A DNA stretch of 64,000 bases from Desulfonispora thiosulfatigenes DSM 11270 (GCF_900176035.1 NZ_FWWT01000020.1:30450-94449), one strand, 5' to 3'. Counted from the first letter of the stretch, positions 8,886 to 18,805 are shown. Notes: generated by a model from the sequence alone, not told the origin. Made by a program: numbers and translations.

Positions 8886-10016
8886 ATGATTGAATATTAT
8901 AAGAGAATATTAAAAAAACTTGATTATACCCTTGTTGGAACAGTAGCGCTCATCATTGTGATGAGCCTATTTGTTTTAAATAGTGCCACGACACATTTAG
9001 CTAGTTCTTTTTTATTAAAGCAAGTAATGTGGATTGTAATTGGAATATTAAGTGTTTTGGTAATGTTAAGGTTTAACTATACATTTTTGGAGAAGTATAC
9101 AAAACAATTGTATGTTTTAAATATCCTTATTTTAATATCTGTTATGATTTTTGGTAAGGAAATTAAAGGAGCAAAGTCATGGATAGTATTACCGGGTGGA
9201 CTTGGAAATATTCAACCCTCAGAACTATCAAAACTCTTATTAATAATTACATTTGCTAGTTTTCTTGCAAAAAATCAGGGAAAATTCAAAAGACTTACAA
9301 ATTTTATACCAGCTTTTTTATTTGGTGCGATTCCTTTAGCTTTAATTTTAAAACAACCAGATTTGGGTACCACTTTAGTTTGTATTTTTATTATGGTTGG
9401 AATGATGTTTGTAGTAGGAGCTAACCCTGTAATTTTAGGAGTAACTTTTGGTGGTGGAACAGTATTTGCTCTATTTTACATATGGGGTTATCTTAAATAT
9501 GACTGGTGGTTGCCATTAAAAAAATATCAGTTAAATCGGATTTTGGTACTTTTTGATTCTAGTATAGATCCAAGGGGAGCAGGATGGAATGTATGGCAAT
9601 CCAAGATAGCTATAGGAAGTGGTGGTCTTTTTGGCAAGGGACTAGGTGAAGGTACTCAAAGTTTAGGAGAGTTTTTACCTGAACAATGGACTGATTTTAT
9701 CTTTGCTGTGTTTGCTGAAGAATTCGGCTTTTTAGGAGCCGGTCTTTTACTTGTATTATTTTTCATTGTAATATATAGAGGTTTAAAAATAGCTAATCAA
9801 TCTAATGATTTATTTGGTAGTTTAATAGTTGTTGGAGTATGTTCGATGTACGTATTCCATATTTTAGAGAACGTAGGAATGTGTATAGGGATAATGCCAG
9901 TTACAGGCATACCATTACCTTTTGTTAGTTATGGAGGTAGTGCCATGCTCACAAATATGCTTGGTTTAGGATTAATCTTGAACGTTTATGTAAATAATAG
10001 AAAAATGTTATTTTAA
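8886..10016 (+). CDS. rodA: RodA-type peptidoglycan glycosyltransferase (SEDS family)
   Basis: This multi-pass SEDS protein polymerises lipid II and partners PBP2. The 376 residues contain about ten membrane spans and the family blocks KGAKSWIVLPGG, QPSELSKLLLI, KQPDLGTT, and VTGIPLPFVSYGGSAML near the C terminus. FtsW and SpoVE are close relatives; the position behind mreBCD-mrdA-minCDE favours RodA. Its TAA leads straight into a terminator that closes the cluster. Confidence 0.9.
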   Translation: MIEYYKRILKKLDYTLVGTVALIIVMSLFVLNSATTHLASSFLLKQVMWIVIGILSVLVMLRFNYTFLEKYTKQLYVLNILILISVMIFGKEIKGAKSWIVLPGGLGNIQPSELSKLLLIITFASFLAKNQGKFKRLTNFIPAFLFGAIPLALILKQPDLGTTLVCIFIMVGMMFVVGANPVILGVTFGGGTVFALFYIWGYLKYDWWLPLKKYQLNRILVLFDSSIDPRGAGWNVWQSKIAIGSGGLFGKGLGEGTQSLGEFLPEQWTDFIFAVFAEEFGFLGAGLLLVLFFIVIYRGLKIANQSNDLFGSLIVVGVCSMYVFHILENVGMCIGIMPVTGIPLPFVSYGGSAMLTNMLGLGLILNVYVNNRKMLF

Positions 10017-10041
10017 TGCCGCAGATAGCGGCATTTTTTTA
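10016..10041 (+). terminator. terminator of the min-rodA unit
   Basis: ATGCCGC at 10016-10022 pairs perfectly with GCGGCAT at 10028-10034 and is followed by seven T. Confidence 0.93.
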
Positions 10042-10117
10042 TCTAAACTATTTTATTAATTAAGTTTATGGGGTATTATTTAGTTAATAACTATTTTTTT
10101 CAATTGAGGTGTGCAAA

Positions 10118-10795
10118 TTGAATACGATACTTGTAATTGAAGATGATCCTAGTATTAGAGAACTTTTGGCTTTTAATTTAGAAAGAGAAGGATTTCAAGT
10201 AAAGCTTGTATCAGATGGACAAGAAGGTTTAGAAATGATTAAAAAAAATTGTCCAGATTTGCTAATTCTAGATTTAATGCTTCCCTTTATGGATGGAATG
10301 CAAATTTGTAGAAACTTAAGAAAGGATCAAAAATTAGCTCATTTACCTATAATTATGTTAACTGCAAAAGTAGAAGAAATTGATAAAGTACTAGGCCTTG
10401 AGATGGGTGCAGATGATTATGTTACGAAGCCATTTAGCATAAGAGAATTAATTTCTAGGGTTAAAGCTCTGATAAGAAGAAGCTCTAGTAGTACAATTAC
10501 TAAAAAAGAAAATATACTAGTTCGTAGTTTTTTAAAAATAGACTTAGAAAGGTATAAAGTTTATGTAAAGGATAAAAAAATAGATTTAACTTATAAAGAG
10601 TTTCGGTTATTAAGTCTCTTGGCAGAAAACCCAGGCAAGGTATTTACTAGAGAGTATATTTTAGAGTATATATGGGGATATGAGTATCTAGGAGATACGA
10701 GAACCGTAGATGTTCATATAAGACATATAAGAAAAAAAATAGGGGAAAATTTATTAGAAACAGTAAGAGGTGTAGGTTATAAGTATAAAGAATAA
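10118..10795 (+). CDS. phoB: PhoB/PhoP-type response regulator
   Basis: An OmpR-family response regulator, probably phosphorylated by the PhoR homologue encoded at 12741. From the chosen start, the receiver domain has the acidic pocket E8-D9-D10, phospho-acceptor D52, T82 and K104. The C-terminal winged helix ends in TRTVDVHIRHIRKKIG and VRGVGYKY. I prefer the TTG at 10118, with GAGG at 10106-10109 as ribosome-binding site; the upstream in-frame GTG at 10109 overlaps that site. The pst genes downstream support a phosphate role. Confidence 0.9.
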   Translation: MNTILVIEDDPSIRELLAFNLEREGFQVKLVSDGQEGLEMIKKNCPDLLILDLMLPFMDGMQICRNLRKDQKLAHLPIIMLTAKVEEIDKVLGLEMGADDYVTKPFSIRELISRVKALIRRSSSSTITKKENILVRSFLKIDLERYKVYVKDKKIDLTYKEFRLLSLLAENPGKVFTREYILEYIWGYEYLGDTRTVDVHIRHIRKKIGENLLETVRGVGYKYKE

Positions 10796-10996
10796 TTATA
10801 CTTATCATTTGTGGTGCGAGTTAGATTTTATAAAAAATAAAATAGTAAAGCCTAGGTTTTTGTCGAAAAAGCAATTAACAAGTATAATTAACTATGTTAC
10901 TATTAGTATTGTGCGAAATTTTCATAAACACTAACAAAAAATGAATACTTAATATTTTAAAATTTAGTAAAAAATCTGAGTGAAAGGCGGTTTACA

Positions 10997-12667
10997 ATGG
11001 ATGTAACCTGGCAGTATATTATATTTAATTTTGTAGGCGGCTTAGGTTTATTTTTATTTGGAATTAAGTCTATGTCAGATGGATTACAGTCTTCAGCTGG
11101 AGACCGGATGCGACTTATCCTTGAAAAGGGAACTAAGACTCCGATAAGAGGAGTTTTGACTGGGTGTTTAGTAACAGCCCTGATTCAAAGTAGTAGTGGA
11201 ACTACCGTTTTAACAGTAGGATTAGTAAATGCAGGTCTTTTGCCTTTGCGCCAAGCTATTGGTGTAATAATGGGTGCCAATATTGGTACTACAGTAACAG
11301 CATATTTAATTGGTTTTAAACTAAAAGAATATTCGTTACCTATTTTAGCAATTGGTGTTTTATTTTTATTATTTAGTAAGAAAAAACGAATTATTTATCT
11401 AGGAGAAATACTATTTGGTTTTGGTGCCTTATTTTATGGCATGGATGTAATGGGACAAGGTTTAAAACATTTAAAGGATGCCCCATTTTTCTTAGATTTA
11501 ATGATTGGCGTTGACAATAATCCTATAATGGGAGTTTTAATTGGTATTTTATTTACAGCTGTTGTTCAAAGTAGTAGTGCCACGATTGGGGTATTACAAG
11601 AACTTGCTAATCAAGGGGTAATTACTTATGGGCAAGCTATACCAATATTATTTGGAGACAATATTGGTACAACTGTAACTGCCGTTTTAGCGGGGATAGG
11701 AGCTAGTGTAGCTGCTAAAAGAGCCTCTTTAACGCACTTTTTATTTAATTTTATCGGAACATTAATTTTCTTACCCTTATTTTTATCAGGATGGTTTATT
11801 CCATTTGTAATCTTTGTTACAAATAACATTTTTGCTATATTGCCAGGATCAGCTGGATTATGGGAAACCCTTAATATTAAAATGCAAATAGCCCAAACAC
11901 ATGGAATATTTAATTTGTCTAACACATTAATTCAATTACCATTTGTTGCTCTACTTGCTATTATAGTTAGTAAAGTAATTCCAGGAGATGATTCAGCAAT
12001 TACCGCTAGACCTGAATATTTAGAACCAAGATTACTTGATAATACTCCTGTAGCTTTAGCAAATGCTAGTAGAGAAACACTTAGAATGGGACGTATGACT
12101 AGTGAAATTTATAATCACTCCGTAGAATACTTTTTTACTAGAAAAGATGTAGATAAAAACATAGCTCTACAATATGAGGATATAGTAGATCAGTTAGAAG
12201 AAAAAATTACTGATTATGTATTAAAGGCTACATCAGGTCAAAATCTAAATGATATAATGTCTAATAGAAGCCATGCCATATTACATGCTGTAGGCGATTT
12301 TGAACGTGTAGGAGATCATTGTATCAATTTAGTGGAGTTAACTGATTATGTAATTGAACATAAAATTGCTTTTTCTTCAGGTGCATTAGATGATTTGTTA
12401 GAAATGATGAATAGAGTTAGTAATATTTTCTTAAAGTCTTTAGAGGCCTTTAAAACTGAAGACTATGATTTAGCACGAGAAGTTGTTAAGAATGATGATA
12501 TTATTGATGAAATGGAAGATAAATTGCGTAAAAGTCATATTTTTAGGCTTAATAAGGAAACCTGTAATGGAACTTCAGGTGCAATTTATATTGAACTTTT
12601 AAGTAATTTAGAAAGAATAGGAGATCATTCAGTAAATATTGCTAAATATATATTAGAACAGGAATAA
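10997..12667 (+). CDS. Na+/phosphate symporter with C-terminal PhoU-like domain
   Basis: A NptA/YjbB-type sodium-dependent phosphate transporter. The membrane domain (about residues 1-335) contains the duplicated QSSS signatures (LIQSSSGTTVL and VVQSSSATIGV) and paired GANIGTT/GDNIGTT motifs. The C-terminal third is helical and PhoU-like, with two FERVGDH/LERIGDH repeats. It sits between phoB and phoR, an unusual place that suggests it is part of the phosphate regulon. It is probably a low-affinity importer or an exporter; direction cannot be told from sequence. A terminator follows. Confidence 0.88.
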   Translation: MDVTWQYIIFNFVGGLGLFLFGIKSMSDGLQSSAGDRMRLILEKGTKTPIRGVLTGCLVTALIQSSSGTTVLTVGLVNAGLLPLRQAIGVIMGANIGTTVTAYLIGFKLKEYSLPILAIGVLFLLFSKKKRIIYLGEILFGFGALFYGMDVMGQGLKHLKDAPFFLDLMIGVDNNPIMGVLIGILFTAVVQSSSATIGVLQELANQGVITYGQAIPILFGDNIGTTVTAVLAGIGASVAAKRASLTHFLFNFIGTLIFLPLFLSGWFIPFVIFVTNNIFAILPGSAGLWETLNIKMQIAQTHGIFNLSNTLIQLPFVALLAIIVSKVIPGDDSAITARPEYLEPRLLDNTPVALANASRETLRMGRMTSEIYNHSVEYFFTRKDVDKNIALQYEDIVDQLEEKITDYVLKATSGQNLNDIMSNRSHAILHAVGDFERVGDHCINLVELTDYVIEHKIAFSSGALDDLLEMMNRVSNIFLKSLEAFKTEDYDLAREVVKNDDIIDEMEDKLRKSHIFRLNKETCNGTSGAIYIELLSNLERIGDHSVNIAKYILEQE

Positions 12668-12695
12668 GAGATGGTTATAACCATCTCTTTTTTTA
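12667..12695 (+). terminator. terminator after the Na+/Pi symporter gene
   Basis: A perfect palindrome, AGAGATGGTTA followed by TAACCATCTCT, spans 12667-12688. It overlaps the stop codon and is followed by a T run. Confidence 0.92.
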
Positions 12696-12740
12696 TAATA
12701 ATTTTTTACTTTAAATCAATTATACGAAGGAAGTGATATA

Positions 12741-14507
12741 ATGAAATTTCGTATACGGACAAGGATAGTAATAACATATTTGTTGTTAATTGTTTTTTCT
12801 ATGTCTATATTAGGTACAGGGTTAATTATTCTTTTAGAAAAATATTTTACAGATAAATTAGAAAATCAATTAGAAAGAGAAGGTTATTTAGTTTCTTCTA
12901 TTATTTATGATGATCTATTAAAAGAGCAATATAGTGATATCGATAATATTGTCAAAAATATAGGTAAAAAGCTTAATACAAGAATCACAATAATATTAGC
13001 TGATGGTATGGTAGTAGCTGATTCTAACTATGAACGTAAAAAATTAGAAAACCATATTAATAGGCAAGAAGTACAAGAGGCCTTGCAGGGAAAAACTGGT
13101 ATAGTAAAACGATTTAGTAGAACGGTCAATATAAATAATATGTATGTAGCACTCCCTATAAAGGCTAAGAACTCTTTTATAGGGGTAGTTCGACTTTCGT
13201 TACCTTTAACAGAAATAAATAAAACATTATTTAGTTTAACATTAATTTTAATTACTACTATTTTTATTGCAACTAGCATAGGTGTACTACTTAGTATTAG
13301 GTTATCAAAAACCATTATTGAACCAATTAAAGAAATTAGTAAAATTGCTGATAAAATAGCTAAAGGTGATTTAAAACAAAAAATATTTTGTCCTACACAA
13401 GATGAATTAGGTGCTCTCTCACGATCCATTAATGTTATGACAACATCATTAAAAGAAAAAATTATTGAAATAACATCTAGTAAAAATAGAATAGAGGCTA
13501 TACTTAATAATATTTCAAGTGGTGTATTAGTTATTAACAAAGAAGGAATTGTCCAAGAATTAAATCCTCAAGTAGAAAAAATATTTGGAGTAAATAAAGA
13601 AAAAATTATTGGTGAAAATTTTCAAAAAATTATTAGAAATTATGATTTTCAGGAAAGCATAGAAAAGACAGTAAGTGAAAAGGTAAAAACTAATTGTGAA
13701 TTAGCACCCATTTACCCAGGGAGGTGTATTTTAGAGGTATATATTACACCTATTATCCAAGAAAATAAAGTTAGGCAGGTAGCAATTATATTTCATGATA
13801 TAACCTCGATTAGACAGGTTGAAAAAATGAAAAGTGATTTTATAGCAAATGCTTCTCATGAGTTAAGAACTCCAATCACAGCAATTAAAGGATTTTCAGA
13901 AACACTTTTATCTGGTGCAATGGAAGAAAAAGCTTTAAGGGAACGATTTATTGGGATAATTGATAAAGAAGCTGAACGCTTATGTTGTTTAACTAATGAT
14001 TTATTAGATTTGTCTCAGTTAGAGAGACGAAATAAAGAAATAGATATGCAAGAAGAAGATATAACTTCATTATTAAAAGTATGTAGTAAAAGATTAGAAA
14101 CTAAAGCAATTAATAATGAAATAAATATTAATTTAGATATTGCTAATGATTTACCTAAAATAAAGATAAATAAAAACAGTATTTATCAAGTTATAATAAA
14201 TTTAATTGATAATGGTATTAAATATAATAAAAAAGGTGGAATTTTAAATATAACTGCCAAAGAAGAGGGTAGTTATTTACTAGTGAGTTTTAAAGATACT
14301 GGTATAGGTATTTCTAAAGAAGAATTACCACGTATTTTTGAACGCTTTTATAGGGTTGATAAAGCTCGTTCAAAAGAGATTGGGGGCACAGGACTAGGAC
14401 TAAGTATTGTAAAACATATTTTAGATATGCAAAAGGTAAAAATAAGTGTAGAAAGTCAGTTAGATAAAGGAACTATGTTTACATTATATTTCAAATTAAA
14501 GGAGTAA
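12741..14507 (+). CDS. phoR: PhoR-type phosphate sensor histidine kinase
   Basis: A membrane sensor kinase of 588 residues. The order is: membrane segment (about 10-35), extracytoplasmic sensor (about 36-160), second membrane segment (about 160-185), HAMP domain, PAS domain (around ILNNISSGVLVINKEG), and HisKA with phospho-acceptor H373 in ASHELRTPITAIKGFSETL. The HATPase domain carries NLIDNGIKYN, DTGIGI and GGTGLGLSIV. Its length and architecture match Bacillus PhoR. It is most likely the partner of the response regulator at 10118, separated from it by the symporter gene. Confidence 0.9.
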   Translation: MKFRIRTRIVITYLLLIVFSMSILGTGLIILLEKYFTDKLENQLEREGYLVSSIIYDDLLKEQYSDIDNIVKNIGKKLNTRITIILADGMVVADSNYERKKLENHINRQEVQEALQGKTGIVKRFSRTVNINNMYVALPIKAKNSFIGVVRLSLPLTEINKTLFSLTLILITTIFIATSIGVLLSIRLSKTIIEPIKEISKIADKIAKGDLKQKIFCPTQDELGALSRSINVMTTSLKEKIIEITSSKNRIEAILNNISSGVLVINKEGIVQELNPQVEKIFGVNKEKIIGENFQKIIRNYDFQESIEKTVSEKVKTNCELAPIYPGRCILEVYITPIIQENKVRQVAIIFHDITSIRQVEKMKSDFIANASHELRTPITAIKGFSETLLSGAMEEKALRERFIGIIDKEAERLCCLTNDLLDLSQLERRNKEIDMQEEDITSLLKVCSKRLETKAINNEININLDIANDLPKIKINKNSIYQVIINLIDNGIKYNKKGGILNITAKEEGSYLLVSFKDTGIGISKEELPRIFERFYRVDKARSKEIGGTGLGLSIVKHILDMQKVKISVESQLDKGTMFTLYFKLKE

Positions 14508-14530
14508 ATAGCAGATAATTTAAATAGGAA

Positions 14531-14562
14531 AAAAATTCGGGATCTGATCCCGAATTTTTTTT
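14531..14562 (+). terminator. terminator of phoR
   Basis: A 14-base inverted repeat (TTCGGGATC / GATCCCGAA core with flanking A and T runs) is followed by T residues. The last T residues border the candidate Pho box of pstS. Confidence 0.9.
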
Positions 14563-14588
14563 TAACACAATCTTAACAAATGTATAAT
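14562..14588 (+). promoter_or_regulatory. candidate Pho box and promoter of pstS
   Basis: Two exact TTAACA direct repeats lie at 14562-14567 and 14573-14578, an 11-base period (6 + 5), followed by a perfect TATAAT at 14583-14588. The Bacillus PhoP box is built from TT(A/C/T)ACA-type hexamers at this period, usually more than two of them. The repeats occupy the -35 region, as expected for an activated promoter. The distance from the second repeat to the -10 (4 bases) is shorter than in Bacillus. Confidence 0.6.
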
Positions 14589-14657
14589 GTGGATTTAATT
14601 TTAGTTTGTTATTTTTATTACAGACAAAATAAATAAAAGTTTTAGGGAGGAATATTA

Positions 14658-15503
14658 ATGTTTAAAAAATTAAGTTTGCTTTTAGTTCTTATTTTATCTT
14701 TATCTGTATTTTTAGCAGGTTGTGGAGAAAAAGAAGAAATGGCTGATGATAAACAAGAAGGTTTAAGTGGCCGTTTAAAATTAGCAGGTTCAACTTCAGT
14801 ACAGCCCTTAGCTGAAGAACTAGCAATGAGATTTATGGAATTAAATCCTAATGTAAAAATTGAAATTGCTGGTGGTGGATCAGGTGCTGGAATAGAATCT
14901 GTTGCTGGAAATGGTGTTGCTGATATTGGAATGGCTTCTAGAGAATTAAAAGAAGAAGAAAAAACTAATAATCAAGATATTAGGGCAATAGTAATTGCTA
15001 AAGATGGCTTAGCTGTTATAGTTCATCCTGATAATGAGGTAAGTGAGTTAAGTACAAAGCAGGTTAAAGACATATTTACAGGAGAAATAACTAATTGGAA
15101 AGATGTCGGCGGTAAGGATGCTGGTATTACGGTTATTAATAGAGAAGAAGGTTCAGGTACAAGAGGAGCATTCCAAGAGCTAGTATTAGGAAAAGAGGGT
15201 AATTATACCACGAAAGCTGCAATCCAAAATTCAACCGGGGCAGTAAAAGAAGCAGTTAAAGCTGATCCAAATTCAATTGGCTATATTTCAATGGGTTCTT
15301 TAAGTGAAGATGTAGTAGGAGTTGTAATTGATGGAGCTAACCCAACAACGGAAGCTGTAAAAGATGGTAAATACCCAATCTCAAGACCCTTTAACTTTAT
15401 TATTAAAGTTGAAGCCCAAGGTTTAACTAAAGCATTTATTGACTGGGTTTTAGAAAATGAGGGTCAAAGTATGGTTAGCGAACAAGGATTCATTTCTCTC
15501 TAA
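14658..15503 (+). CDS. pstS: phosphate ABC transporter substrate-binding lipoprotein PstS
   Basis: An extracytoplasmic phosphate receptor anchored as a lipoprotein. The signal peptide ends in the lipobox L19-A20-G21-C22. The mature part shows the PstS pattern: GRLKLAGSTSVQPLAE near the start, GGGSGAGIESVAGNGVADIGMASRELK, NREEGSGTRGAF and AVKADPNSIGYIS. The 281 residues are typical. AGGGAGGA precedes the ATG. It is first in the pstSCAB-phoU operon behind a candidate Pho box. Confidence 0.96.
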   Translation: MFKKLSLLLVLILSLSVFLAGCGEKEEMADDKQEGLSGRLKLAGSTSVQPLAEELAMRFMELNPNVKIEIAGGGSGAGIESVAGNGVADIGMASRELKEEEKTNNQDIRAIVIAKDGLAVIVHPDNEVSELSTKQVKDIFTGEITNWKDVGGKDAGITVINREEGSGTRGAFQELVLGKEGNYTTKAAIQNSTGAVKEAVKADPNSIGYISMGSLSEDVVGVVIDGANPTTEAVKDGKYPISRPFNFIIKVEAQGLTKAFIDWVLENEGQSMVSEQGFISL

Positions 15504-15527
15504 AAAGGTGGATATATCCACCTTTTT
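15502..15527. terminator. intercistronic hairpin between pstS and pstC
   Basis: A 26-base perfect palindrome (AAAAAGGTGGATA followed by its reverse complement) begins at the pstS stop and ends in five T. It probably acts as a partial terminator or 3'-end stabiliser, so that pstS is expressed above the membrane subunits. Confidence 0.75.
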
Positions 15528-15562
15528 CAACCTAGAGTAATATTTCTTAATGAGGTGGATTA

Positions 15563-16465
15563 ATGAAAAAAAAATCTGAATTAATTGTAAAAATTATTTT
15601 GTTTTTTACATCTATAATAGCTGTATCTACAATAGTATTAATTACTTTTTTTATTTTCAAAACAGGACTACCGGTTATTCAAAAATATGGTCTTTGGAAT
15701 TTTTTACTTGGCTCTACTTGGAATCCAACGAAAGAAATTTATGGAATTTTACCTATGGTTATTGGTACGTTTTATGTCACCTTTTTAGCACTAGTAATTG
15801 GAATCCCATTTGGTATATCTACAGCGGTTTACTTGGCCGAAATGTCTTCTGAACAAGCTAGTAAGATTATAAGACCTGCTATTGAACTTTTAGCTGGTAT
15901 TCCTTCGGTAATATACGGTTTAGTTGGGATGGTTGTTCTTAATGATATTATGAGAAATATAGAGAGAAATTTATTGGGAAATATTTTACCTAAAGAATAT
16001 CAATGGGGTTATAGTGTTTTAAGTGGTGGAATAATTTTAGCAATTATGATTTTACCAACAATAATTAATATCTCAGAAGATGCTCTTAGAAGCGTTCCTC
16101 GGAAATATAAAGAAGGTGCATTAGCTTTAGGAGCAACTCATTTACAAACAATCACCAAAGTAATAATCCCAGCAGCTAAATCTGGAATCGTTTCAGCTGT
16201 TGTCTTAGCTATGGGTAGAGCTCTTGGTGAAACAATGGCATTAATTATGGTTATTGGAAATATGCCTGCAATCCCTAAACATGGGCTGTTAAGTATATTT
16301 GCTCCTATTAGTAGTTTAACAGGAGTAATAGCCTTAGAAATGGGTTATGCTGGACCTAATCATAGGGCAGCTTTATTTGCTGTAGGGATAGTATTACTTT
16401 TTTTCATAGCTAGTTTAAATATATTTGCTATGTTTTTTATTCGCCGAGGAGGTGAAAAAGTATGA
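15563..16465 (+). CDS. pstC: phosphate ABC transporter permease PstC
   Basis: One of the two membrane subunits of the high-affinity phosphate importer. The 300 residues contain about six membrane spans and the ABC-permease coupling loop EGALALGATHLQTITKVIIPAAKSGI, followed by ALGETMAL. The start is ATG at 15563 after GAGGTGG. Its stop overlaps the pstA start (ATGA). Confidence 0.95.
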   Translation: MKKKSELIVKIILFFTSIIAVSTIVLITFFIFKTGLPVIQKYGLWNFLLGSTWNPTKEIYGILPMVIGTFYVTFLALVIGIPFGISTAVYLAEMSSEQASKIIRPAIELLAGIPSVIYGLVGMVVLNDIMRNIERNLLGNILPKEYQWGYSVLSGGIILAIMILPTIINISEDALRSVPRKYKEGALALGATHLQTITKVIIPAAKSGIVSAVVLAMGRALGETMALIMVIGNMPAIPKHGLLSIFAPISSLTGVIALEMGYAGPNHRAALFAVGIVLLFFIASLNIFAMFFIRRGGEKV

Positions 16466-17313
16466 TGTTAACAGTACCAAGGGGTAAGGAAAAAATAGCC
16501 TCTTTATTATTAACTTTAGCTGCTTTTTCTACGGTTTTAATTTTAATGATAATAATCGGATATGTAATTTTTCGGGGTATAAATCATATAAGTTTGGATT
16601 TTTTACTAGATCGCCCACGCAAGATGGGGTCTGAAGGTGGAATTTTTCCGGTAATAGTTGGTACTTTATATTATGCTATTTTGACTATTAGTATTGCAAC
16701 TCCTATAGGTGTTGGAGCGGCAATTTATTTACAAGAATATACCAGAGGAAATACTTTAACTAAAATAATTAGATTTGGAACTGAAATTTTAGCTGGCATT
16801 CCTTCAATCATATTTGGTTTGTTTGGTTATGCTTTTTTTGTTGTTTTGCTTGAGGAATATACAAAAGGTTGGTCTTTGGTTTCAGGGTCATTAACAGCAA
16901 CATGTATGATTTTACCGACTATTATTAGAACTTCCGAAGAAGCTTTAAAAACTGTTCCAAGTTCATTTAGAGAAGCAAGTTTATCATTAGGTGCTAATAG
17001 ATGGCAGACCATTTATAAAGTTGTGCTGCCAACGGCTATTCCTGGGATATTAACAGGAATTATATTAGGAATAGGAAGAGCTATCGGAGAAACTGCAGCG
17101 TTATTATTAACTTTGGGTGGTACATTATTAAGTCCAGAATCGGCATTTGATGGAGCAAGAACCCTTTCTATGCATTTATATATGGTTGCTTTAGAAACGG
17201 GTAATATGGATGTTGCTTTTGCCACAGCGGTAGTGCTTATTATCCTAATTTTCATTATTAATTTTATCGCAAATTTTGTCATAAATAAAATAGTTGCTCA
17301 TCAGAGGAGGTAA
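16462..17313 (+). CDS. pstA: phosphate ABC transporter permease PstA
   Basis: The second membrane subunit, 283 residues, with about six spans. The EAA-type loop is [27 protein letters not shown], followed by [11 protein letters not shown]. The start ATG at 16462 overlaps the pstC stop, and the AGGAGGTG at the end of pstC serves as ribosome-binding site. It is translationally coupled to pstC. Confidence 0.95.
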   Translation: MMLTVPRGKEKIASLLLTLAAFSTVLILMIIIGYVIFRGINHISLDFLLDRPRKMGSEGGIFPVIVGTLYYAILTISIATPIGVGAAIYLQEYTRGNTLTKIIRFGTEILAGIPSIIFGLFGYAFFVVLLEEYTKGWSLVSGSLTATCMILPTIIRTSEEALKTVPSSFREASLSLGANRWQTIYKVVLPTAIPGILTGIILGIGRAIGETAALLLTLGGTLLSPESAFDGARTLSMHLYMVALETGNMDVAFATAVVLIILIFIINFIANFVINKIVAHQRR

Positions 17314-17317
17314 TAAA

Positions 17318-18073
17318 ATGAAAGTTAAATTATCCGCTCAAAACTTAAATTTACATTATGGTTCATTTCAAGCCTTAAAAGAAATTAATATAGATATTAA
17401 AGAAAAAGAAATAACAGCTTTCATTGGTCCTTCAGGTTGTGGAAAATCTACATTTTTAAGATCCTTAAATCGAATGAATGATTTAATTAAAGGCGTTACT
17501 ATAGATGGAAATGTATTAATTGATAACCAGGATATTTATAGTTCTAAAATTGACGTTGTGGAATTGCGAAAAAAAGTAGGAATGGTCTTTCAAAGTCCTA
17601 ATCCTTTTCCTATGTCAATTTATGATAATGTTGCTTATGGACCTCGTGTCCATGGTAATAAAAATAAGAGAAAGTTAAATGAAATAGTAGAAAAAAGTTT
17701 AAAACAAGCGGCTTTATGGGATGAAGTTAAAGATAATTTAAATAAAAGTGCTCTTAGTTTATCAGGAGGACAACAGCAACGTCTTTGCATTGCTAGGGTA
17801 TTAGCTGTAGAGCCTGAAGTATTATTAATGGATGAGCCAACATCAGCACTTGATCCTATATCAACTCTAAGGGTAGAAGAATTAGTACAAAAGCTAAAAA
17901 AGGATTATACTATCGTAATCGTTACTCATAACATGCAACAAGCCGCACGGGTATCAGATGTTACAGCATTTTTTTTAACAGGAGAAATAATAGAGTATGA
18001 TATCACTGAGAATATTTTCACAAAGCCTAAAGATCAAAGAACTGAGGATTACATCACAGGTCGTTTTGGTTAA
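17318..18073 (+). CDS. pstB: phosphate ABC transporter ATPase PstB
   Basis: The ATP-hydrolysing subunit, about 251 residues. It shows Walker [10 protein letters not shown], the Q-loop region [24 protein letters not shown] typical of PstB, signature [13 protein letters not shown], Walker [14 protein letters not shown] and the H-loop [11 protein letters not shown] 17318 is the proper start, because AGAGGAGG at 17303-17310 is seven bases upstream and only four bases separate it from the pstA stop. An in-frame TTG at 17294 would overlap pstA and has no site of its own. Confidence 0.96.
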   Translation: MKVKLSAQNLNLHYGSFQALKEINIDIKEKEITAFIGPSGCGKSTFLRSLNRMNDLIKGVTIDGNVLIDNQDIYSSKIDVVELRKKVGMVFQSPNPFPMSIYDNVAYGPRVHGNKNKRKLNEIVEKSLKQAALWDEVKDNLNKSALSLSGGQQQRLCIARVLAVEPEVLLMDEPTSALDPISTLRVEELVQKLKKDYTIVIVTHNMQQAARVSDVTAFFLTGEIIEYDITENIFTKPKDQRTEDYITGRFG

Positions 18074-18095
18074 ATAGATTAGAGGAGTGATATAT

Positions 18096-18752
18096 ATGTC
18101 TAGAACCTTATATGCGAAAGCTTTAGATGAACTTGAAAAACAAATATTAAAAATGGGTGGGTTAGTTGAAGAACAAATTAATTTATCAATCATGTCTTTA
18201 GCTAATCAAGATTTAGAATTAGCAGAAAATATAATAATAAAAGATGATATTATTGATAATTTAGAATTAGAAATAGAAGAAAGATGTTTGAAATTAATAG
18301 CAACACAACAGCCGATGGCTAAAGATTTAAGAAGAATTAGTGCTGGCCTTAAGATTATTACGGATTTAGAAAGAATAGGAGATAATGCAGTAGATATTTC
18401 TAAAATAACAATAAGAATTGGCACAGATAAATTAATTAAGCCATTGATTGATTTACCCAGAATGGCATTAATAACTCAGGAAATGTTAAAAAACTCATTA
18501 GATAGTTATATTAATGGGGATGTAGAATTAGCTTTGACATTAGCAAAAAAGGATGATCAAGTAGATGAGCTTCATAGTCAAATCTTTAGAGAGTTAATAA
18601 GTTATATGTTTGAAAATCCGAAAAACATTAATCAATGTGCACATTTATTATTTGTGAGTAGATATTTAGAAAGAATAGCTGATCACGCAACTAATATTGG
18701 TGAAAACGTAATTTATATGGTAAAAGCTGAAAGAAGAAGTTTAAATAATTAA
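18096..18752 (+). CDS. phoU: phosphate signalling protein PhoU
   Basis: PhoU links Pst transport activity to PhoR signalling. About 218 residues form two similar three-helix halves, each with the metal-binding pattern (DLERIGDNAVDI and YLERIADHATNIGE). ATG 18096 is chosen because AGAGGAG at 18081-18087 lies eight bases upstream; the in-frame GTG at 18087 is inside that site. It is the last gene of the pst operon, and no clear terminator follows it. Confidence 0.95.
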   Translation: MSRTLYAKALDELEKQILKMGGLVEEQINLSIMSLANQDLELAENIIIKDDIIDNLELEIEERCLKLIATQQPMAKDLRRISAGLKIITDLERIGDNAVDISKITIRIGTDKLIKPLIDLPRMALITQEMLKNSLDSYINGDVELALTLAKKDDQVDELHSQIFRELISYMFENPKNINQCAHLLFVSRYLERIADHATNIGENVIYMVKAERRSLNN

Positions 18753-18776
18753 ATTTAGAAAAATTGTTCCCAATAG

Positions 18777-18805
18777 TAGACATAATGGCTAATATCTCAT
18801 ATAAT
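18777..18805 (+). promoter_or_regulatory. candidate promoter of the FeoA-like gene
   Basis: TAGACA at 18777-18782, a 17-base spacer and a perfect TATAAT at 18800-18805, about 48 bases before the next start. This makes the FeoA-like gene a separate transcript from the pst operon. Confidence 0.55.

Noticed and set aside
10796..10996. A second Pho box before the Na+/phosphate symporter
   Set aside because: TTAACA and TTAACT occur near 10873 and 10886 but 13 bases apart, not the 11-base period seen before pstS.
13028..13540. 170-codon minus-strand open frame inside phoR
   Set aside because: Antisense shadow of a well-supported kinase gene; no start signals.
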